Of a stretch of DNA of 64,000 nucleotides, positions 43,021 through 52,357 are shown piece after piece. The notes under the pieces were generated by a model. It did not search any database. It had not been told where the DNA came from and saw only the letters and a list, made by a program, of their open reading frames with translations. The DNA comes from an uncultured bacterium (lineage in GTDB: Bacteria > Atribacterota > Atribacteria > Atribacterales > Caldatribacteriaceae), in NCBI GenBank assembly GCA_937922705.1, contig CALAIW010000002.1:1-64000 (forward strand), written 5' to 3'. Made by a program: the position numbers and the translations under genes. Every line of letters starts with the position of its first letter. Positions within the stretch are counted from its first letter, which is position 1.

Positions 43021-44321
43021 AGTCGCTTCGGAAAGTCCTGCTTGTCGAAGACGATGCTCTATTGCGAGAGCGGTGGGAGAACCTCTTGCGGGACGAGGGG
43101 TACTACGTCATTTCTGTTCGAGACCGTAGTCTTGCGTTGAACTGTCTCGACAGAGAAGAGATTGACATTATGCTTGTTAAAGAGGAAGTTGTGAGCGAGA
43201 ATAGCTTTGAGCTTCTTGCCTTTGTTCGGCAGCATTTTCCTGACATGGTTATCGTTGTTACTGGGAAGGAAGAAAGCCCTGCGCGGGTTCGAGAGTTCTT
43301 GGCCAAGGGAATATACGAATACCTTTCTCCACCCTTCACGCCGTCGCGAATCCTCTCTGTTGTCCGTCGTGCTGATGCCCATCTTGCGCTCCTTGAGGAA
43401 AACAAAGACCTTCGGCGCAAGTTCACGCACCGCTTTTCCTTTGCTGGAATCACGGGAGTATCTGAAAAGATGCAGCGCATTTTTAACCTTATTCTCCAGG
43501 TTTCTCAAGTAAAGCGTCCTGTTCTTCTTGTAGGAGAACAGGGAACTGGGAAAGAGATGGTTGCTCGAGCGATTCATCGCTATGCTTTTGGGGAAACAAA
43601 GCCTTTTGTCAAAATCCTTTGTGGGGCAACACTTCATGAGTTTCCCCAGGATGCAGTGCAACGCCTTGAAGAAGGAACACTCTATTTTGAAGATGTTCAC
43701 CTTCTTTCTCTTCCCTTTCAGGCAGAACTTCTCGAGTTTTTAGAAGAACAACGCTTTGGAGGAAAAAGTGGAAATGTTCGTATCATTGCCTCTTCAGAGA
43801 TACCCTTGGAAGAAAAAGTAGCACAGGGTTCCTTCCGTAACGACCTCTATTACTTTTTGAGCGTTATAAAAATCGAAATTCCTCCCTTGCGAGAGAGAAG
43901 GGAGGATATTCCCTTCCTTGTGGACCAGTTTCTTCGAGACATTGCTGAGGAAACTGGGCGGGGTCCAGTTCGCATTGATCGAGAGGCTTTAAAGATACTT
44001 ATCGAGTATGATTGGCCGGGAAATGTGGTCGAACTCAAGAACACCCTTGAAGGGATAGTTATTCTCTCCCAAGGTGATGTCATTACTCCTGAAGATATTC
44101 CCGAGCACATCCGGCGGGGAAATATTTTCAAAGAGGGGGTTATCGGTATACGCCTTGGGACTCCCCTTAAAGAGGTGGAGAAACTCCTCATTCGGGAGAC
44201 TCTTCGGGCGCATCGCTTCAACAAGACCAAAACAGCTCAGGTCCTTGGGATAAGTCTCCGGACACTCTATCGAAAAATTGCAGAGTACCATCTTGGAGAG
44301 GAAATTCCCCAAAAGGTGTAA
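43017..44321 (+). CDS. NtrC-like AAA+ regulator with degenerate receiver and no GAFTGA motif
   Basis: The 434-residue protein has a receiver-like domain (1-118), a AAA+ domain (about 140-370) and a Fis-type helix-turn-helix (about 390-430; NKTKTAQVLGISLRTLYRKI). In the receiver the acidic pair is VEDDAL, but the phosphoacceptor region reads IDIMLVKEEV, lacking the usual Asp. The AAA+ domain has Walker A GEQGTGKE, but between it and Walker B (GTLYFEDVHLL) the usual FGxxxGAFTGA loop is missing. It therefore probably does not activate sigma-54. It may work like TyrR- or HupR-type regulators with sigma-70. It ends the sugar cluster and precedes groESL. Confidence 0.85.
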   Translation: MKSLRKVLLVEDDALLRERWENLLRDEGYYVISVRDRSLALNCLDREEIDIMLVKEEVVSENSFELLAFVRQHFPDMVIVVTGKEESPARVREFLAKGIYEYLSPPFTPSRILSVVRRADAHLALLEENKDLRRKFTHRFSFAGITGVSEKMQRIFNLILQVSQVKRPVLLVGEQGTGKEMVARAIHRYAFGETKPFVKILCGATLHEFPQDAVQRLEEGTLYFEDVHLLSLPFQAELLEFLEEQRFGGKSGNVRIIASSEIPLEEKVAQGSFRNDLYYFLSVIKIEIPPLRERREDIPFLVDQFLRDIAEETGRGPVRIDREALKILIEYDWPGNVVELKNTLEGIVILSQGDVITPEDIPEHIRRGNIFKEGVIGIRLGTPLKEVEKLLIRETLRAHRFNKTKTAQVLGISLRTLYRKIAEYHLGEEIPQKV

Positions 44322-44368
44322 AAAATTTTTTGACTTTTTGTCAAAGGAAAGGTGTTCTTCTTTGTCGT

Positions 44369-44407
44369 TTTGGCAAATATAAGAGGAGAATTTTTGCCAA
44401 ATTGGCA
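44369..44407. promoter_or_regulatory. Inverted repeats upstream of groESL, candidate operator
   Basis: TTTGGCAAA (44369-44377) and TTTGCCAAA (44393-44401) are exact inverted repeats spaced 15 bp. The second repeat overlaps a 13-bp palindrome TGCCAAATTGGCA (44395-44407). They lie 32-70 bp upstream of the predicted -35. No CIRCE sequence (TTAGCACTC-N9-GAGTGCTAA) is present. The binding protein is unknown. Confidence 0.5.
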
Positions 44408-44438
44408 GAAAACTGACCTTGACCGATGTTGTCCTCTC

Positions 44439-44466
44439 TTGCAATGTACCCAAAACGGAGTACAAT
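44439..44466 (+). promoter_or_regulatory. groESL promoter
   Basis: TTGCAA (44439-44444) and TACAAT (44461-44466) are spaced 16 bp. Transcription would start near 44473, 39 nt before groES. Another TTGACC at 44419 lacks a paired -10. Confidence 0.55.
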
Positions 44467-44511
44467 AAGAGGCGCAGCTTGGAAAACACACCGAGAAAGG
44501 GGTGAAGCACC

Positions 44512-44802
44512 ATGAAGATTAAACCACTTGGTGACCGGGTTCTTGTAAAACGGGTTGAAGAAGAGGAAGTGCGGAAAGGGGGAATTATACTCCCTGACAC
44601 AGCAAAAGAAAAACCGCAACAGGGTCGCGTGATTGCCGTGGGGACAGGTAAAATTGATGAGAACGGCAATCGCAGACCGCTTGAAGTGAAAGAGGGCGAC
44701 CGGGTTCTCTTTGGAAAATATGCTGGCACTGAGGTTAAAATTGACGAAGAAGAGTATCTTATCATGCGTGAGGACGACATTCTAGGAATCATTGAGGAAT
44801 AG
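44512..44802 (+). CDS. groES: Co-chaperonin GroES
   Basis: The 96-residue protein caps GroEL. Family signatures are [15 protein letters not shown], the mobile-loop region [23 protein letters not shown]-like IAVGTGKID and [17 protein letters not shown] 44512 follows AAAGGGGTG. The partner groEL follows after 17 bp. Confidence 0.97.
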   Translation: MKIKPLGDRVLVKRVEEEEVRKGGIILPDTAKEKPQQGRVIAVGTGKIDENGNRRPLEVKEGDRVLFGKYAGTEVKIDEEEYLIMREDDILGIIEE

Positions 44803-44813
44803 AAAGGAGGTAG

Positions 44814-46433
<1,620 letters not shown>

Positions 46434-46441
46434 TAGGGGAG

Positions 46442-46490
46442 TATAATAAAGGAGAGAGGTCGCCCGGTGAGAGCGCTCTCACCGGGCGAC
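46442..46490 (+). repeat. -10 box followed by a 32-bp perfect palindrome
   Basis: TATAAT at 46442-46447 is followed 11 bp later by a perfect palindrome: the arm 46459-46474 (starting GTCGCCCGG) is the exact reverse complement of 46475-46490, without a spacer. The following bases are GTGTTC, not a T-run. It could be a groEL terminator without T residues, a stable 5' hairpin on the fmdB transcript, or an operator. A -35 hexamer is not visible. Confidence 0.6.
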
Positions 46491-46511
46491 GTGTTCATGG
46501 GGGTGGTAGCA

Positions 46512-46793
46512 ATGCCCATCTATGAGTATCAGTGCCTGGACTGTGGAAAGGTTTTCGAAGAGTGGCAATCCTTTAGCGACAAACCTGTGTCCCAGTGCCC
46601 ATTCTGTAAAGGGAGAGTAAAGAGGCTTCTTAGCAAAAATGTTGGTTTCGTCTTTAAGGGGAGTGGATTTTACACCACAGATTACCGCTTGGGAAGCTCT
46701 ACCTCCTCAAGCTGCAGCTCTTGTACGTCTACGAATTGTGCAGCCTGTGGGAGCTCAGGCTCTTCAAATTCAAGCGACAAAGAGAAGTCATGA
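46512..46793 (+). CDS. FmdB-family zinc-ribbon protein
   Basis: The 93-residue protein begins with the typical MPIYEYQCLDCGKVFE and has a CPFC pair, forming one zinc ribbon. Its C-terminal tail is Ser/Cys-rich. FmdB proteins are proposed regulators, but their role is unclear. ATG 46512 is chosen because it begins the family sequence. The stop overlaps the next gene (ATGA). Confidence 0.88.
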   Translation: MPIYEYQCLDCGKVFEEWQSFSDKPVSQCPFCKGRVKRLLSKNVGFVFKGSGFYTTDYRLGSSTSSSCSSCTSTNCAACGSSGSSNSSDKEKS

Positions 46794-47419
46794 ATTTCTT
46801 CGGGTACCTTCTCATTATTGGCGTGCTCCTTCTTGTGGGTATTTTCTGGGGGACAAAAAGGAAGGGTGCTCAGGTATCGGTTGCTGAATTCTGGCAGGAG
46901 AAAGAAAGGGAGTTCGGGGAAAAGCGCATCCTCTCGAGTTTCGCTCGTTACATCGGAGGCCATCCCCGTTTTGAGAACATGACGGATGGCCTCTTGTTTT
47001 TAATGTCGAAAAGTCTTTGGTTTGAAAATTTTGAGAAGGGACCAAATATTTTTGGTTTTGCTCCCCCTTTTGAGAAGGTTGTTTTCCGCATCCCTCTCCA
47101 CTGCATTCGGAGTGTTGAATCTGTTTCTGAGAAGGAAATGATTGCAAGCGAGTTTGGTCCTCGTCTTTTTCGCTTCCACCGATTAAACCGTGCTCCAGTA
47201 TATCTTGGGGTCCGCTATGTTGATGAGTGGGACAAAGAGCACACTCTCTATTTTGACAGTATGGTTGATATAGCCACCTGGCAGGAAGAGCTCGACAAGG
47301 CAAGAGCTTCATACGTCCCCGAGGAGGAACACAAACAGGAGGGCGTTTGTCCTTCTTGTGGAAAACGTGTTGCTCCTGATTTTCTTCTCTGTCCCTATTG
47401 TGGAAGAAGGCTTTCCTGA
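46790..47419 (+). CDS. Membrane-anchored protein with C-terminal zinc ribbon
   Basis: The 209-residue protein has an N-terminal membrane helix (about residues 3-22), a central beta-rich region and a C-terminal zinc ribbon CPSCGKRVAPDFLLCPYCGRR. I do not recognise the central domain. It starts within the fmdB stop and ends 8 bp before the P1 peptidase start. Confidence 0.7.
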   Translation: MNFFGYLLIIGVLLLVGIFWGTKRKGAQVSVAEFWQEKEREFGEKRILSSFARYIGGHPRFENMTDGLLFLMSKSLWFENFEKGPNIFGFAPPFEKVVFRIPLHCIRSVESVSEKEMIASEFGPRLFRFHRLNRAPVYLGVRYVDEWDKEHTLYFDSMVDIATWQEELDKARASYVPEEEHKQEGVCPSCGKRVAPDFLLCPYCGRRLS

Positions 47420-47427
47420 GGTGCGTT

Positions 47428-48318
47428 GTGCTTAGGGGCTTTCGTGTTGGACATCGGGAAGACCTTCGCCTTGCTACCGGGTGTACCGTGTTTCTCTTTG
47501 ATGTGCCCAATGTGGCGGTGGCTTCTGTCTGCGGTGGTGCTCCTGGGAGTCGCGAACTCCCAACGCTCTTTCCCGGTCGCCTTGTTCCTGGAGTTGATGC
47601 CATTGTTTTGAGTGGAGGTAGCGCCTTTGGACTGCGCTGTTCTGAGGGTGTGGTAACTTTTCTGCGGGAGCGAAAAAGGGGATTTGCTACCAGAACTACT
47701 CCGGTGCCTATTGTGGCTCAAGCGGTAATCTATGATCTTGAGGTTGGAGAAGTTGCTTTTCCCGAAGCCGAGTGGGGGTATGAAGCAGCCCTGCGGGCTG
47801 ACACTACTGTACGTGAGGGGACAGTCGGTGTAGGAACGGGAGCAACGGTAGGGAAAAAGTTTGGAATGCAATGGGCAATGAAGGGAGGCTTTGGAGCAAG
47901 TGAGGTACGTCTTCCGGAGGGTTCCATATGGGCCTTTGTGGTCACTAATGCCCTGGGAGATGTTTATGACCCGAAATCGGGAACGCTTCTTGCTGGATCC
48001 CGAGGAGAAAATGCTGAGAGAGCATCTTTTCCCTCCTTTAACACTACTTTGGCAGTGGTCATTTTTGAACTTTCCCTTCTCCGGGAAGAACTTCTAGCGC
48101 TTGCCTCTTTGGTTCACTCAGCTCTTGCCACCTGTATCCGTCCATTTGGTACGCTCTATGATGGTGATGTCCTTTTTCTTGTCGCCCTCGGGAAAAAGCA
48201 ACCGAAGGACTATCTTCTTCTCGTGCAGGGAGTGTACGAAGCAGTAACCGAGGCCGTCATCAACTCGGTGAAAAAGGCGTCTCCTCTTTGCGGTATTCCA
48301 TCGTGCATAACGCAGTAG
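47428..48318 (+). CDS. P1 (DmpA-type) family N-terminal-nucleophile aminopeptidase
   Basis: The 296-residue protein matches the P1/S58 family, self-processing aminopeptidases of the DmpA type. Signatures are GFRVGH, TGCTVFLF, RELPTLFPGRLVPGVDAIVLSGGSAFGL, VGVGTGATVGK and FPSFNTTLAVVIFE, in which the NTT region holds the nucleophile. GTG 47428 follows GAGGTG. It may degrade small peptides; the substrate is unknown. A gene-poor interval follows. Confidence 0.88.
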   Translation: MLRGFRVGHREDLRLATGCTVFLFDVPNVAVASVCGGAPGSRELPTLFPGRLVPGVDAIVLSGGSAFGLRCSEGVVTFLRERKRGFATRTTPVPIVAQAVIYDLEVGEVAFPEAEWGYEAALRADTTVREGTVGVGTGATVGKKFGMQWAMKGGFGASEVRLPEGSIWAFVVTNALGDVYDPKSGTLLAGSRGENAERASFPSFNTTLAVVIFELSLLREELLALASLVHSALATCIRPFGTLYDGDVLFLVALGKKQPKDYLLLVQGVYEAVTEAVINSVKKASPLCGIPSCITQ

Positions 48319-48473
48319 GGTAAGCTATTGACCAAGAGATAGGAGAATTCCCTGGATAATCGTCCTTTCCTCAGGTTAGTGTTCGTGGTGTCTTGCCCTT
48401 ACCCTGAGGGCGGTTCCCTCGATTGTATCTTTGAGTAAACCCTCTTCGTTTCTGCGACGATTGTGTGTATTCT

Positions 48474-48482
48474 TGCTATAAT
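48474..48482 (+). promoter_or_regulatory. coaX promoter (extended -10)
   Basis: TGC-TATAAT (48474-48482) is an extended -10. No good -35 is visible. It would give a leader of about 120 nt before coaX, containing the short frame at 48540. Confidence 0.5.
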
Positions 48483-48539
48483 AGGGAGGATTACAGGAAG
48501 GCTTTTCATTGAGTTTTTTTCAGAGGATATCCTGACGTT

Positions 48540-48602
48540 ATGGTGAGAAGTTCTTTTTCTGTAGCGTTTTCCCACCTCTCTGGATGTTTTAGAAGGCGGT
48601 GA
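48540..48602 (+). CDS. Possible 20-codon leader peptide upstream of coaX
   Basis: An ATG at 48540 opens a frame of 20 codons ending with TGA at 48600-48602, in the same frame as coaX and 6 nt before its probable ATT start. The peptide is Ser- and Arg-rich with no recognisable motif. The AGAGGAT ribosome site at 48522 is weak. It could couple translation into coaX, or be chance. Confidence 0.25.
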   Translation: MVRSSFSVAFSHLSGCFRRR

Positions 48603-48608
48603 AGTCCG

Positions 48609-49376
48609 ATTTCGATTCTTGTCATTGATGTTGGCAATACCCATACGACTTTTGGAGTCTTTGAGGGGAAGAAGCTTCTTGCTCACTGGCGGGTAGCTAC
48701 TTCATCTCGTCGTACTGCTGACGAATGGGGGTTTCTCTTCCGCTTCTTGATGGTGGAGAAGAGGATTACCAAAAGAGCTCTGAAGCGAGCTGTCATTTCC
48801 TGTGTTGTTCCCCCTGTTCTTGATGCTTTACGGCAGCTCTTTGGAGGGTTATGGGACATTCCCTACCTCATTGTGGGTCCTGGAGTGAGAACTGGTCTTT
48901 CTATTCGCGCTGAAGCAAAGGAAGTTGGCGCTGACCGCATCGTGAACGCTGTAGCTGCTGCAACACTTTATGGGGGGAATCTCATCATCGTTGACTTTGG
49001 AACAGCGACAACCTTTTGTGCTGTAACGGCAAAAAGAGAGTACCTTGGAGGAGCTATTGCTCCGGGCATTGGTATTTCCTGTGAAGCTCTCTATGAAAAG
49101 ACTGCGAAACTCCCTCGGATAGACGTGGAAGTCCCCGAACGCTGCATCGGGCGCAATACGGTAGAGGCGATGCATGCGGGAGTCTTTTTTGGCTATATTG
49201 GTCTTGCTCGCGAAATTGTACAACGTATGAAAAGAGAGTTTGCTGAGGATGCCCGGGTCATAGGTACTGGGGGGTGGGGCATGTTCATTGCCCGGCATTG
49301 CGATTTTATTGATATCTTTAATCCAGTACTTACCTTGGAGGGATTGCGGATTATCCATGAGCTCAACGGTTCTTGA
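48609..49376 (+). CDS. coaX: Type III pantothenate kinase, probable ATT start
   Basis: The 255-residue enzyme phosphorylates pantothenate in coenzyme A synthesis. The ATP site is ILVIDVGNTHTTFG at the N-terminus; further motifs are GPGVRTGL, GADRIVNAVAAA, IVDFGTATTFCAV and LGGAIAPGIG. The family N-terminus begins before any ATG, GTG or TTG: an in-frame stop at 48600-48602 leaves only AGT CCG ATT TCG ATT before ILVID. ATT 48609 lies 6 nt after AAGGCGGTGA, close to the ideal ribosome site. Starting at TTG 48747 would delete the ATP motif. The end overlaps bactofilin by 20 bp. Confidence 0.88.
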   Translation: MSILVIDVGNTHTTFGVFEGKKLLAHWRVATSSRRTADEWGFLFRFLMVEKRITKRALKRAVISCVVPPVLDALRQLFGGLWDIPYLIVGPGVRTGLSIRAEAKEVGADRIVNAVAAATLYGGNLIIVDFGTATTFCAVTAKREYLGGAIAPGIGISCEALYEKTAKLPRIDVEVPERCIGRNTVEAMHAGVFFGYIGLAREIVQRMKREFAEDARVIGTGGWGMFIARHCDFIDIFNPVLTLEGLRIIHELNGS

Positions 49377-49773
49377 AAACACTCCCGAAGTTGCCATTGT
49401 GGGGGAACACGCAAAGGTTCGAGGGTCTTTTGTAAGCAATGGGACTCTTATTGTTGAGGGAGTGTTCAATGGTTCAATCCAGTGTCCTCGCCTCATAGTA
49501 ATGGAAAGGGGGGAGGTCGCTGGTCTTGTACAAGCAGATGATGTGGAGGTTTGGGGAACCGTCGAAGGGTTTACACGAGCTGGGAAGATAGTATGTCGGA
49601 AAACAGCTCGAGTTTTGGGGTGTGTGATGGTGCAAAGTGCTGCTCTTGAACCGGGAGTGGTTCTTGAGGGAGCAATTGTTTTTGTGAAGTCTGAGGGTGA
49701 CGAAAATGAAGGGGAAAAGGGTCGTGAGTGTGAGTCTGGGTTCCTCAAAGAGGAACCATCGGGTAGAAATTGA
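49357..49773 (+). CDS. Bactofilin-family polymer-forming protein
   Basis: The 138-residue protein matches DUF583 bactofilins, beta-helical proteins that form filaments at the membrane. Repeats of the type VRGSFVSNGTLIVEGVFNGSIQC and RGEVAGLVQADDVEVWGTVEG give the right-handed helix. A short charged tail ends the protein. ATG 49357 lies inside the end of coaX. The next gene begins before its end. Confidence 0.85.
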   Translation: MSSTVLENTPEVAIVGEHAKVRGSFVSNGTLIVEGVFNGSIQCPRLIVMERGEVAGLVQADDVEVWGTVEGFTRAGKIVCRKTARVLGCVMVQSAALEPGVVLEGAIVFVKSEGDENEGEKGRECESGFLKEEPSGRN

Positions 49774-50635
49774 GCTTTTGGGATGCCGATTCGTGGTTGA
49801 GCGGATCGGCGTTGATGGGGATAAGAAAAAATTTGTTGCGCTTCTCCAAGAACTTGATGGTCAGGTTGATTGTTTTGGGCTTGGGGGTGCGGACCTCTAT
49901 CTTCGGGCAGGGCGGTATCGATATGAGGTAGTTGATGTAGCCCGCCTTGTCTCTGTTCTTAAGAAAACCCCTATTGTTGATGGGGGAGAACTTAAGGAGA
50001 CCTGGGAACGGGAAGTTCCTCGCTATCTCGAGGAGGAAGAACATATCCCCCTGCGGGGAAAAACAGCCCTTATCATGAGCGGTATGGATCGATATGGCCT
50101 TGCCGAGGGACTCTCATTGATAGGATGCCACCTTCTCATTGGAGATATGCCTTTTGCCTTGGGAATTCCAATTTTTTTACGAAGTCTCTGGACTCTCCGT
50201 TTCCTTTCAGTGATGATGATGCCGGTTTTGCGGCGTCTTCCAATCGATTTTCTGTATCCTACGGGGAAAGCTCAGGAGGAGCCAAAACCCCGTTTTCCGT
50301 GGGCATTCCAGAGGGCAGACATTGTGGCAGGAGATTTTCTCTATATCCGGAGATTCATGCCCGAAAATGTCCAGGATACAATGATTATCACCAATACCGT
50401 AACCCCTGGGGATATTGAGGACCTCAAAGCGAAAGGGGTGGCTCTTCTTGTAACCACAACACCTGAAATGGGAGGAAGGTCTTTTGGAGCCAATGTGCTC
50501 CAAGCAATGTTTGTCGCACTCCTTGAAAGGCACCCGAAGGACATCCGTCCTGAAGAGTACCTTGCGCTTTTACGGGAACTCAACATACGCCCGCGAGTTG
50601 TACGTTTGAAGGAGGTGGAAAAATGGAAACGCTAA
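49706..50635 (+). CDS. Conserved protein annotated elsewhere as quinate 5-dehydrogenase
   Basis: The 309-residue protein resembles a family in anaerobic Firmicutes carrying this name, but I see no standard shikimate or quinate dehydrogenase motif at its N-terminus. The KRVVSVSLGSSKRNHRVEIELLG start and a later GRSFGANVLQAM are characteristic of the group. The true reaction is unknown. ATG 49706 follows GAGGGTGA; it overlaps bactofilin and the aminotransferase (13 bp). With the next three genes it forms a conserved-looking cluster. Confidence 0.65.
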   Translation: MKGKRVVSVSLGSSKRNHRVEIELLGCRFVVERIGVDGDKKKFVALLQELDGQVDCFGLGGADLYLRAGRYRYEVVDVARLVSVLKKTPIVDGGELKETWEREVPRYLEEEEHIPLRGKTALIMSGMDRYGLAEGLSLIGCHLLIGDMPFALGIPIFLRSLWTLRFLSVMMMPVLRRLPIDFLYPTGKAQEEPKPRFPWAFQRADIVAGDFLYIRRFMPENVQDTMIITNTVTPGDIEDLKAKGVALLVTTTPEMGGRSFGANVLQAMFVALLERHPKDIRPEEYLALLRELNIRPRVVRLKEVEKWKR

Positions 50636-51900
50636 GCTTTGAGGAAAAGAAGAAAATTGTGGAGGAGACTATCGAGAAGTACATGAAATATCTGAATCCA
50701 GGTCTTGCGCGTCTTTACAAGTTTGCCAACCTTACCACGGTGGAGTGGAGGGGTGCAGGGGCAAAGGTATTTGATGTCTTTGGAGAAGCGTACATCGATT
50801 GCGTCGGGGGATTTGGGGTGTTTAATGTAGGGCGAAACCATCCAAGAGTTGTGGCCCGAGTCATGGAGCAGCTGCAACTCCTTCCCCTTTCCAGCCGAAC
50901 CCTCTTCAATAAGCACCAGGCAGACCTTGCTGAGATGCTTGCTCAAGTTACCCCTGGAAATCTCCAGTACTCCTTCTTTTGTAATAGTGGTGCCGAAGCT
51001 GTAGAGGGAGCACTGAAACTTGCCCGCATGTACACAAAGCGGAAAAAGTTTGTGTCTGCTTTGGGAGGCTTCCATGGGAAAACTTTTGGAGCCCTGAGTG
51101 TTTCGGGTCGCGAGGTATACAAAAGACCTTTTGAACCTCTTCTTCCTGGTACAGAGCAGGTTCCCTTCAATGACCTCGAAGCTATGGAAAAAGCTGTCGA
51201 TGAGGATACTGCAGCAGTCATTCTTGAGCCAATTCAGGGTGAGGGTGGAGTCATTCTTCCTTCTCCTGAATATCTCCAAGGGGTTCGGGAAATATGCACT
51301 AAGAAGGGGGCTCTACTTATTCTCGATGAGGTCCAAACAGGTCTTGGGCGAACGGGGAAAATGTTTGCCTGTGAACATTACGGTGTAGTTCCAGATATTA
51401 TGACCCTTGCGAAGGGTCTTGGTGGGGGAGTTCTGCCTCTTGGAGCTTTTATAAGTACAGCGGAAATCTGGAAAGTCTTTGAAGAGAATCCCTTAATGCA
51501 TAGCTCTACTCTTGGCGGAAACCCCCTAAGTTGTGTGGCTGGTATCGAAACCCTGAGAGTTCTCCAGGAGGAAGACATGCCTGCACAGGCTGCAGAGAAA
51601 GGAACATATTTTCTTGGTAGGCTGAAGGCTCTCCAAGAGGAGTTTCCAGACATTATTCGAGAGGTTAGAGGTCTTGGGCTCCTCATCGGGATGGAGCTTT
51701 TCGTGGAGGATGCGGCGTCGCTTCTTGCTATGGAGATGGCCCAAAGGAAAGTTCTCGTTGCCTATACTCTAAATAACCCCAAAGTCATCCGCTTCGAGCC
51801 ACCACTCACCATTACCTATGAAGAAATTGATGTGGTTCTCTCCACTCTTTATGAGTCCCTTACGGGAGTGAGGGCTATAATTCAAGAGATTGGAGCGTAA
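50623..51900 (+). CDS. Class III aminotransferase (putrescine/ornithine type)
   Basis: The 425-residue PLP enzyme has the class III features CNSGAEAVEGALKLAR, FHGKTFGALSVSG, LEPIQGEGGV, ILDEVQTGLGRTGKMF and the PLP lysine in LAKGLGGGVLPLGAF. It resembles putrescine and ornithine aminotransferases. A role in polyamine or lysine-type metabolism is possible; spermidine synthesis genes lie 35 kb upstream in the window. ATG 50623 lies within the end of the preceding gene. Confidence 0.9.
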   Translation: METLSFEEKKKIVEETIEKYMKYLNPGLARLYKFANLTTVEWRGAGAKVFDVFGEAYIDCVGGFGVFNVGRNHPRVVARVMEQLQLLPLSSRTLFNKHQADLAEMLAQVTPGNLQYSFFCNSGAEAVEGALKLARMYTKRKKFVSALGGFHGKTFGALSVSGREVYKRPFEPLLPGTEQVPFNDLEAMEKAVDEDTAAVILEPIQGEGGVILPSPEYLQGVREICTKKGALLILDEVQTGLGRTGKMFACEHYGVVPDIMTLAKGLGGGVLPLGAFISTAEIWKVFEENPLMHSSTLGGNPLSCVAGIETLRVLQEEDMPAQAAEKGTYFLGRLKALQEEFPDIIREVRGLGLLIGMELFVEDAASLLAMEMAQRKVLVAYTLNNPKVIRFEPPLTITYEEIDVVLSTLYESLTGVRAIIQEIGA

Positions 51901-51913
51901 AGGAGGGGTTTTT

Positions 51914-52354
51914 GTGGCCCGCATTGCTGTGTCTTTGCGTATCCCAAAAAATGTCGAGGTTGTGTATGAAAAGGCAAAGAGCATCGAGGCCCTTGCTCAT
52001 TTTCTTCCAGATCTTGAAGAAGTTCGAGTTCTGAAGCGTGAAGGACAGGAAGTTGAAAGTTTCTGGAAAGGGAGGTTTCAGGGTCGGGAAGTAAAGTGGA
52101 CAGAAAGAGACATCTGGGATGACATGAAAAAGGAGTGTCGATTCTTTGCCTTGGAGGGAGACTTTAAGAAGTATGAGGGGGCGTGGCGTTTTCGGGAAGA
52201 CGATCCTTCAAGTACCTTGGTAGAACTTGAAATCGAATACGACCTTGGGATTCCTCTTGTGGGAGCCCTTATTCATGCTTTTCTCAAAAAGAAGATGGAG
52301 GAGAATGCTCTGGCTATGTTGCAAGCGCTTAAGAAGGCCCTTGAGGAGGAGTAA
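51914..52354 (+). CDS. SRPBCC (polyketide cyclase/START-like) domain protein
   Basis: The 146-residue protein fits the SRPBCC fold: an N-terminal VSLRIPKNVEVVYEKAKSIEALAHFLPDLEEV followed by beta strands and a long C-terminal helix. Such proteins bind hydrophobic ligands in a deep pocket. It sits between the aminotransferase and the acyl-reductase-like gene, suggesting a shared substrate carrier. GTG 51914 follows AAGGAGGGG. Confidence 0.75.
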   Translation: MARIAVSLRIPKNVEVVYEKAKSIEALAHFLPDLEEVRVLKREGQEVESFWKGRFQGREVKWTERDIWDDMKKECRFFALEGDFKKYEGAWRFREDDPSSTLVELEIEYDLGIPLVGALIHAFLKKKMEENALAMLQALKKALEEE

Positions 52355-52357
52355 CCT

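Larger units (their letters stand above)
48319..48608 (+). other. Gene-poor interval upstream of coaX
   Basis: The 290-bp stretch holds an inverted repeat CCTCAGG (48369-48375)/CCTGAGG (48403-48409), a small GAGGG/CCCTC hairpin, the coaX -10 at 48477 and a short frame at 48540-48602. No larger gene is seen on either strand. Confidence 0.6.

Noticed and set aside
44369-44424. Sigma-54 promoter (TGGCAC-N5-TTGC) near groES
   Set aside because: TTGGCA occurs, but no TTGC element lies at the required spacing.
46459-46490. Palindrome as a standard intrinsic terminator
   Set aside because: There is no T-run after it and the arms have no loop, so it is reported as an unexplained palindrome.
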